In this document: in pieces, positions 58,879 through 64,000 of the stretch
Numbering within the stretch: the stretch's first letter is position 1
How the letters are laid out: each line of letters begins with the position of its first letter
Source of the DNA: Bacillota bacterium
Lineage (GTDB): Bacteria; Bacillota; Clostridia; Acetivibrionales; DTU013
Assembly: GCA_023412915.1 (NCBI GenBank)
Contig: JAEZRE010000006.1
Span: 124,001-188,000 of the forward strand
Reading direction: 5' to 3'
DNA: 64,000 nt
The notes under the pieces: model-generated
Seen by the model: only the letters and a program-made list of their open reading frames with translations
The model's database searches: none
Told to the model about the DNA's origin: nothing
Translations under genes and position numbers: made by a program

Positions 58879-60468
58879 ATGATAAAAATAACAGGCATAA
58901 TAGTACCACTTACTTACGACATGAAAGTGCTCGAGGAGATTGTGGTAAAAAGACTTCATATTGACCACAGTCGCATAAAGAGCCTCCGCATTGAAAAACG
59001 TTCGGTAGATGCGCTTGATAAACAGGATATTCATTTTAAAATGAACGTTTTTGTTCACGTTTCTGGAGATGAAAACGAAGTTATTTCACTGACCAGGGAC
59101 AAGTGTATAACCAAAGAAACAGAGGCAGTTTATATCATTCCTGAGAAAAGCCGTTTGAAAGAGCGTCCCGTAGTTGTAGGCTGCGGCCCGGCGGGTATGT
59201 TTGCAGCGTTGATTCTGGCGCAGGCTGGAGCAAGACCGATTCTACTGGAACGGGGTCTTGACCTGGATAATCGAAGGAAAAGAGTTTCTGAATTTTGGAG
59301 TACTGGAGTTCTGGATACCAAAACAAATGTGCAGTTCGGTGAGGGAGGTGCAGGTGCCTTTTCGGATGGCAAACTCAAGATCGGATACAGAGATTTTCGG
59401 AAAATGAAGATACTTAATGAGTTTGTAGAGGCTGGCGCACCACCTGAAATTATGTATTTGGACAAGCCGCATATAGGCACTGATCGTTTGAATGAAACGG
59501 TCAAAAGTATCAGAAGAAAAACAATAAGTCTGGGTGGTGAAGTGCACTTCAACTCAACATTAACACAAATACTGAGTAAGGATGGAAAGGTAACAGGGGT
59601 AGGCTATAAAGAAAACGGGGAGTATACGGAAATCTCTACTGATAATGTTGTTCTTGCCATCGGACACAGTGCAAGTGATACTTTTGAAAAGCTGCTTGAC
59701 AGCGGTATATGTATTGAGCAAAGACCTTTTGCAGTAGGTGTGCGTATTGAACATCCACAAGAGTTGATTAACAGGATTCGATATGGAGATTTCTCGGGAC
59801 ACCCTAAACTGGGTGCAGCTGATTACAAGATGGTAGTTCACCTGAAAAATGGCAGGGGAGTATATACTTTCTGCATGTGCCCAGGTGGGATGGTAGTTGC
59901 TTCGTCGTCAGAGGAAAACGCTTTGGTGACAAATGGTATGAGTGAGTTTGCGAGAGATGGCAGAAATGCCAATAGTGCGCTTTTGGTAACCCTTGAGAAG
60001 AAAGATTTGGGGAGCGAGCATCCGCTAGCTGGTGTTGCATTTCAGCGCAGGATTGAAGCAGCTGCCTTTGAAGCGGGGGGCGGGAATTATAAAGCACCGG
60101 TTCAGAGGGTGGATGATTTTCTCCAAAAGCGTATGACAAAAACATTTGGAGATGTTTTGCCTACCTACCTGCCAGGAACCGGGTTTGCCGAGGTGGATTC
60201 ATATTTGCCGGACTATATAACAAATTCCTTACGGCAAGCAATCTCAGAAATGGGTGAGTGGATGCCCGGATTTGCATACCCGGATGCGGTGCTGACAGGG
60301 GCCGAGACTCGAAGTTCTTCCCCAGTGCGCATTATAAGAGGTGATAGCTTTGAGGCTATTGGTATTAAAGGTCTTTACCCCTGCGGAGAGGGCGCAGGAT
60401 ACGCTGGAGGCATAATCTCGGCGGCTGTGGATGGAATACTATGTGCAGAACATATTCTAAACGCTTGA
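58879..60468 (+). CDS. FAD-dependent oxidoreductase (COG2509 type)
   Basis: The 529-residue protein has an N-terminal 85-residue helical/strand domain (IKITGIIVPLTYDMKVLEEIVVKRL). A Rossmann FAD site follows: RPVVVGCGPAGMFAALILAQAGARPILLERG, near 97-125. Then come QFGEGGAGAFSDGKLKIG, VLAIGHSASDTFEKLLDSG, a GGGNYKAPVQRVDDFL loop and a C-terminal LYPCGEGAGYAGGIISAAVDG. These are the hallmarks of the COG2509 uncharacterised flavoprotein family. The substrate is unknown. A weak AGGTTGGG ribosome site precedes ATG 58879. It stands alone, between tRNA-Leu and the TIR pair. Confidence 0.9.
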   Translation: MIKITGIIVPLTYDMKVLEEIVVKRLHIDHSRIKSLRIEKRSVDALDKQDIHFKMNVFVHVSGDENEVISLTRDKCITKETEAVYIIPEKSRLKERPVVVGCGPAGMFAALILAQAGARPILLERGLDLDNRRKRVSEFWSTGVLDTKTNVQFGEGGAGAFSDGKLKIGYRDFRKMKILNEFVEAGAPPEIMYLDKPHIGTDRLNETVKSIRRKTISLGGEVHFNSTLTQILSKDGKVTGVGYKENGEYTEISTDNVVLAIGHSASDTFEKLLDSGICIEQRPFAVGVRIEHPQELINRIRYGDFSGHPKLGAADYKMVVHLKNGRGVYTFCMCPGGMVVASSSEENALVTNGMSEFARDGRNANSALLVTLEKKDLGSEHPLAGVAFQRRIEAAAFEAGGGNYKAPVQRVDDFLQKRMTKTFGDVLPTYLPGTGFAEVDSYLPDYITNSLRQAISEMGEWMPGFAYPDAVLTGAETRSSSPVRIIRGDSFEAIGIKGLYPCGEGAGYAGGIISAAVDGILCAEHILNA

Positions 60469-60603
60469 TGCTGAAAAAATCGATATAAACGGTCAGAACA
60501 ACTGGAAATTTGGCTGCGTGAATATGCTTATTATGATTATGTAAGTACTTGCAGCTCAACATATTGGTTATCTAAGGCAAATACATCGTTTAGCAAATCT
60601 AAG

Positions 60604-60707
60604 GGGTTCGAGCGTGAAGAAAACATGCTCAATGCACGTTTATAGGCGATAATCTTTTTTATTTGCGAAGCAAGTCTTTCAATCCGTTATCGGCAAATCC
60701 GACAAAG
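60604..60707. repeat. Direct-repeat copy overlapping the end of the TIR gene
   Basis: The 104 bases match 55093-55196 at 96 positions. They cover the final 16 codons of the TIR gene and its downstream hairpin, and begin with TAAGGGGTTCGA, a 12-base word also found in the T arm of tRNA-Ala at 54990-55001. Confidence 0.8.
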
Positions 60708-62626
60708 CACCTGGCTGAAAAATATCCGATTATATGGGTTGTAGCAGCTATAAAAAGATAGGGCAATACAGCAAGGTTTACAAGACGAAGTGTAAATATT
60801 GTCAGTACAAATGCTGCAAACACAAGTGGCCCAAGCGACTTGCCAAACCCACCATTAGTGTTTGCATCCTTTGAGACCTCAAATCTGGTAATCAACGCAA
60901 GATTGGTGGAAAAACCACTGAGATAGCTTCCCATAATTACAAGCAGTATTAAAAGGTTTATGTTAATAGCTTGAATCCAATGAGTTGAAATATCTGTAAA
61001 CAGGGCAATAACAGCTGCAATTGAGAGCAATGGGCTTAAAGTTCCAATCGAAGAAGGAATAATATTCAATAGGCCGCTTATAAAAACCGAAAGGGTAGGA
61101 GGGATGACAGACAGGAAGGTCTTTCGGTACGCCACGAAATTCGCCGCAATTATGTTAAATGACTTTTCTTTTAAGGGAATTATATTGATGGATCCATTGC
61201 TGTCCCTGATATTTCCTTTGAATAAATCGACAAATACCGGTATAACATTATCCATTGAAGGATATTTGTTTTTACTGAATGCGTCTATCAATTCAGGCTG
61301 TGCGAGGATGACTATGTCCATACTTGCCATTTTGCTATTTTTCCGGAGCGCTTTTTCCAGCTCGTATGCAGGCCAGATTTTTTCGATACTTTTTTCGTCC
61401 TCAATTCCTATGAAAACATTAATGTTACTGAAGGTTGCATTCAATCTCCTTCTCCAGTTGATCCCCCGTTCTATGTCATTACAGTCGAGAAAACAATAGA
61501 CGCCTATATCCGCAAGTATGGTATGCAGGGCTTTTGCAGTATTGAAAGAAGCCTGAGAAGAATGGGTATAACTTATGAAAGCTCTGGTACGATCCGGGTT
61601 GAGCATGGAGCAAAACCAGGGGAGTAATAGTTCATGCCACTTGCTTGAATAACCAAGAGAAGATTTCCCGTTTTTGTATATAACACCGAAATCCTCGAAA
61701 GCAAAAGTATCGTTGCGTTTAGCTGTTCTTTGACGCCTGAGAAAATCAAGCACAAACCCTCCGAGAACTGCCGTAAGGTAGTTAATCCCCTGAATTGACG
61801 GTGCCGATTTGAGCAATAGCAACACCGAAGGCACAACAAGTATTAGAAGCAACGAAGTCCATTTCCTTCGATTTCTTGACCATTGGCTTGGTTTTAATAT
61901 AAACAGAGATGGGATGATTACCGTCGGCACGGAGAAAATTCCAGCGGTAACAGACACAAAAACTTCATCGGGTGAGATTCTTCCCAGATATGATTCAAAT
62001 AAGTTCGGGACAACTGTCTTATTCAAGTATAACAAAACCAAAAAAGCAATTGAAAGCGATTGAATGATTACTGATAAAATTCCAAGTATATTAATCACTT
62101 TTCGTTTGATGTTTTTGTAAAAAGACAGTAGCCTGATCTCTCCAATCCTTCCAAGATAGTTTAAAATGTTCGTTTGCAAGCCCTGCGGCGTGAATTCTCC
62201 CGCGCCTACTGCTTCTATGAAAAATTCGGGTATATGTATGGAGTCGATTATGCTGTCCGCAATGGAATATACATCATATTCCATGCTGCTTCCATCTGTC
62301 TGCTTCATGTGCTTTCCGGCATAAACCTTCAGGTCTTCTGGTTGCATGTCGTAAGGTATGAAGTATATTCTGAAATCATCTTTTTTTAGAGTACGGTTTA
62401 TACAAGCCCTGACAATCTGGAGATAATGCCGGTTTTGAAAGCCTGAACGCTCGAGCACTATAACAACCGCCACTAAATCTTTGATTCTATCGAAACTTTC
62501 CTGTAACTGACCGTTCTCAGACAAAAAACAGGCACATTCAACCTTTCCGCCAGCTTCAATCACTCGTATCGTTTGATCCGCCTTTTGCATACCAGCTGCA
62601 GTATCGGCTAAGAATATACATTTCAA
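60659..62626 (-). CDS. Membrane-embedded TIR-domain protein
   Basis: The 655-residue protein starts with TTG 62626; GGAGG lies nine bases upstream, and an in-frame TGA blocks earlier starts. Residues 1-140 form a cytosolic alpha/beta region (KCIFLADTAAGMQKADQTIRV onward, with VVIVLERSGFQNRHYLQ). Four helices span about 178-296. A TIR domain lies at about 347-470: RAFISYTHSS, YCFLDCNDIERG, and WPAYELEKALRKN with the Glu expected for NADase catalysis. Five more helices span about 504-640. TIR domains either bind partners or cleave NAD. With the upstream TPR gene (22-base gap) this looks like a two-gene sensing or defence unit; that role is inference. The 3' end is duplicated at 55093. Confidence 0.8.
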   Translation of the reverse strand: MKCIFLADTAAGMQKADQTIRVIEAGGKVECACFLSENGQLQESFDRIKDLVAVVIVLERSGFQNRHYLQIVRACINRTLKKDDFRIYFIPYDMQPEDLKVYAGKHMKQTDGSSMEYDVYSIADSIIDSIHIPEFFIEAVGAGEFTPQGLQTNILNYLGRIGEIRLLSFYKNIKRKVINILGILSVIIQSLSIAFLVLLYLNKTVVPNLFESYLGRISPDEVFVSVTAGIFSVPTVIIPSLFILKPSQWSRNRRKWTSLLLILVVPSVLLLLKSAPSIQGINYLTAVLGGFVLDFLRRQRTAKRNDTFAFEDFGVIYKNGKSSLGYSSKWHELLLPWFCSMLNPDRTRAFISYTHSSQASFNTAKALHTILADIGVYCFLDCNDIERGINWRRRLNATFSNINVFIGIEDEKSIEKIWPAYELEKALRKNSKMASMDIVILAQPELIDAFSKNKYPSMDNVIPVFVDLFKGNIRDSNGSINIIPLKEKSFNIIAANFVAYRKTFLSVIPPTLSVFISGLLNIIPSSIGTLSPLLSIAAVIALFTDISTHWIQAININLLILLVIMGSYLSGFSTNLALITRFEVSKDANTNGGFGKSLGPLVFAAFVLTIFTLRLVNLAVLPYLFIAATTHIIGYFSARCFVGFADNGLKDLLRK

Positions 62627-62648
62627 GCGCCATCACCTCCACATACCC

Positions 62649-63188
62649 TCAATCGATGTCATTACAGTAATTTAAAAGCTCCTGTATGGTTGTAACATCC
62701 TTCCTTGTGCCATGCATTTTAGCAATATTCAACGATTGTTGTAAGTACTCCTCTGCTGGACCGAACAGTTTATGAAGAATGGCATTCATACCCATATAGT
62801 AATAGCAATCGATACTAAGGCCGTGCTTTGAAGCTTTTACTATATTACTTCCGATTTCTATCGCTTCATTGAAATTTTTTTGACTTTCCTCATAATTGCC
62901 TTGTCTCATTTTAACGATTCCAAGCTGGTATAGTGCCGAGGCTACATCATCATAACGGGTAGCAGCTTTTGACAGTACCATCGCTTGAAGGAAGCATTTT
63001 TCCGCTTCCGCAAGATTGGGATCCTTTTGAGCTTCAATAAATATTTCACCCGATCGTTCTATTATTTCTTTAAAAGAGGAATAGACTGCGCCAGGTCTAT
63101 ATTGTTCGAGATACTTCTTGCCCCTGACGAAATATTCATGCCTTGAATCGGTTTTTGTCGCCATCCATTCATAAATACGTTTTAACAT
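62649..63188 (-). CDS. TPR-repeat protein paired with the TIR gene
   Basis: The 179-residue protein is helical with at least three tetratricopeptide-like repeats in the second half: AEKCFLQAMVLSKAATRYDDVASALYQLGIVKMRQGNYEESQKNFNEAIEIGSN, then CYYYMGMNAILHKLFGPAEEYLQQSLNIAKM. The first 60 residues are basic and aromatic. No signal is present, so it is cytosolic. It is the first gene of the leftward pair with the membrane TIR gene; adaptor use is typical of TPR proteins. A GGGG site precedes the ATG. Confidence 0.75.
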   Translation of the reverse strand: MLKRIYEWMATKTDSRHEYFVRGKKYLEQYRPGAVYSSFKEIIERSGEIFIEAQKDPNLAEAEKCFLQAMVLSKAATRYDDVASALYQLGIVKMRQGNYEESQKNFNEAIEIGSNIVKASKHGLSIDCYYYMGMNAILHKLFGPAEEYLQQSLNIAKMHGTRKDVTTIQELLNYCNDID

Positions 63189-63669
63189 AGAATTCCCCTT
63201 TCAAATATTGAAATGCCTACGCAATATAGCTGCCGTATTATAATCATGTCTCAGTGAGGCATGTAAATTTTTCTTTCTGGAATCATTATACAAGATAATT
63301 CTACAATATAGTATATATTTTGGTATTGTGGTATGAAATCAGCAGAGCTGAAGGGAACAATTTATAAATACAATATTTACAGTTTGTGAATCAAAATTGA
63401 CAACTTTTATCAAAAGAAGTCAACTGGCTATTACGGGTGGCTTCTTTAATTTATGCGCTAGCATGGATATATATTGTTTATATGCTGCACGCCGGTTTTT
63501 GAAATTCAGATGTGGTCGAAAATGATTATAGCCGTTTTATAGATTTTTTTCATACATAATCAGTCATAAAATATTATTAATTACAGTCATATGTTCTAAT
63601 TGCGGTTATACCGTTATACTGCGTAGGTACTTGTGATGTAATAATTTATAAAGAGAAAGGATGTAAAAC
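63189..63669. other. A+T-rich intergenic region before the leader peptide
   Basis: No gene is visible in about 480 bases. It holds a weak hairpin (GAAGTCA and TGGCTTC arms, 63416-63444, then TTTAATTT) that could terminate rightward transcripts. The promoters for the TPR gene and for the leader/ABC gene must also lie here, though none is convincing enough to place. Confidence 0.4.
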
Positions 63670-63726
63670 ATGAAACACACAGTTATAGTTACCAATCGAA
63701 AATCAAGGAGGGTGACTATGCTTTAG
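63670..63726 (+). CDS. Leader peptide of the ABC exporter (18 residues)
   Basis: An ATG at 63670 with AAAGGATG just upstream starts an 18-codon frame (MKHTVIVTNRKSRRVTML) ending TAG at 63724-63726. The frame carries the left arm of a hairpin whose right arm is exactly after the stop, so its translation should change the RNA fold ahead of the exporter gene (see 63706-63744). The basic RKSRR near the end may affect ribosome pausing. An internal AAGGAGGGTGACT before ATG CTT TAG could also start a two-codon mini-frame. Confidence 0.6.
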   Translation: MKHTVIVTNRKSRRVTML

Positions 63727-63744
63727 CCCTCCTATCAATGGAGG
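63706..63744 (+). promoter_or_regulatory. Mutually exclusive hairpins at the exporter ribosome site
   Basis: CCCTCCT (63727-63733) can pair with AGGAGGG inside the leader frame (63706-63712, seven pairs). Its inner CCTCC can instead pair with the exporter's own ribosome site GGAGG (63740-63744, five pairs). The ribosome on the leader decides which forms. This is the arrangement of translation-attenuated antibiotic-resistance genes. Confidence 0.65.
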
Positions 63745-63749
63745 ATTGT

Positions 63750-64000
63750 ATGACATTAAGCAAAAAAACTCAAAAGCTACTTAAATTTTTATCGTATTAT
63801 GCGCCATATAAGGGATTGCTGACGGCTGATCTCTTTTCCGGTATTTTAGTTGCGGCTCTTGCGCTCATTTTACCCGTCTGTGTAAGATACATCACGAAAG
63901 ATGTTTTGGAAATCGGTATGGAAAATGTATTAGCCGCTATTTTACAAACAGGTGCGCTGATGTTGTCTCTAATCGTGGTTCAGACCGGGTTTGCTATGTT
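63750..64000 (+). CDS. ABC exporter half-transporter, N-terminal part (runs off window)
   Basis: The frame opens with ATG 63750, GGAGG five bases upstream, and runs off the window after about 83 residues. It reads MTLSKKTQKLLKFLSYYAPYKGLLTADLFSGILVAALALILPVCVRYITKDVLE, which is the start of the transmembrane domain of an MsbA/BmrC-like ABC exporter (the SYYAPYKGLL entry motif and first helix). The ATPase domain lies outside. Likely a drug, peptide or lipid exporter; the leader peptide implies translation-linked induction. The partner subunit, if any, is beyond the window. Confidence 0.8.
   Translation, partial: MTLSKKTQKLLKFLSYYAPYKGLLTADLFSGILVAALALILPVCVRYITKDVLEIGMENVLAAILQTGALMLSLIVVQTGFAM

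Noticed and set aside
54990..60611. A 12-base word (TAAGGGGTTCGA) shared by tRNA-Ala and the start of the 60604 repeat, as attachment sites of an integrative element
   Set aside because: GGTTCGA is common to all T arms, the match is short, and no integrase or excisionase gene lies between; the region is better explained by remnants and duplication.

Overview
The window looks like chromosomal DNA of a Gram-positive, anaerobe-type Bacillota, most likely class Clostridia. Supporting signs are strong GGAGG ribosome sites with frequent TTG and GTG starts, T-box control of thrS, lipoprotein signals, a GerMN lipoprotein, a DacF-type D,D-carboxypeptidase, tandem DUF445 proteins, BlaI/M56 regulators and CCA-encoded tRNA genes. 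The species cannot be named from the sequence. Most of the window has moderate GC. Three stretches (about 4.8-5.6 kb, 21.9-28.9 kb and 55-64 kb) are visibly more A+T-rich, which fits acquired DNA.

Layout. 0-8.3 kb: the start of a glycosyltransferase-like gene, a PspC protein, a PHP phosphoesterase, a WG-repeat lipoprotein, a P-loop kinase, a Nudix hydrolase and two coupled DUF445 proteins. 8.4-18.7 kb: an HD hydrolase, two proteins of unknown function, a YwaF-type membrane protein, a pseudo-PP2C/LysM membrane protein, a DnaJ-like chaperone next to clpB, and a Gly/Pro repeat protein. 18.8-21.6 kb: a LemA plus DUF2207 pair. 21.9-28.9 kb: a divergent carrier-protein-dependent acyl biosynthesis cluster (SDR, KAS III-like synthase, ACP and HxxxD acyltransferase on one strand; small protein, hotdog thioesterase, APH-type kinase and a second HxxxD acyltransferase on the other). 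28.9-32.8 kb: a TetR-HlyD-ABC efflux operon with a perfect 32-bp palindromic operator.

32.9-44.3 kb: two short TauE/SafE proteins, rsfS-leuS, a DUF4153 membrane protein, an acyl-CoA ligase, a DacF-like carboxypeptidase, a ComEA-like protein and a GerMN lipoprotein. 44.4-47.7 kb: an accessory SecA (SecA2-type) cluster with three small unknown proteins, one of them a 48-residue membrane protein. 47.8-55.1 kb: a Gfo/Idh/MocA oxidoreductase, putP, T-box-controlled thrS, a second decayed T-box, thyA-folA and tRNA-Ala(GGC). 55-64 kb: gene remnants, a BlaI/M56 pair with a clear operator, tRNA-Leu(GAG), a FAD oxidoreductase, a TPR plus membrane-TIR gene pair, and an ABC exporter preceded by an 18-codon leader peptide with mutually exclusive hairpins.

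The strongest candidates for something undescribed are the ACP/KAS/HxxxD acyltransferase cluster, the membrane TIR plus TPR pair (possibly defence-related, with a decayed 3' copy of the TIR gene about 5.5 kb away), the compact SecA2 cluster and the catalytically degenerate PP2C-TM-LysM protein. Function assignments rest on motif and fold recognition by eye; no database search was run.
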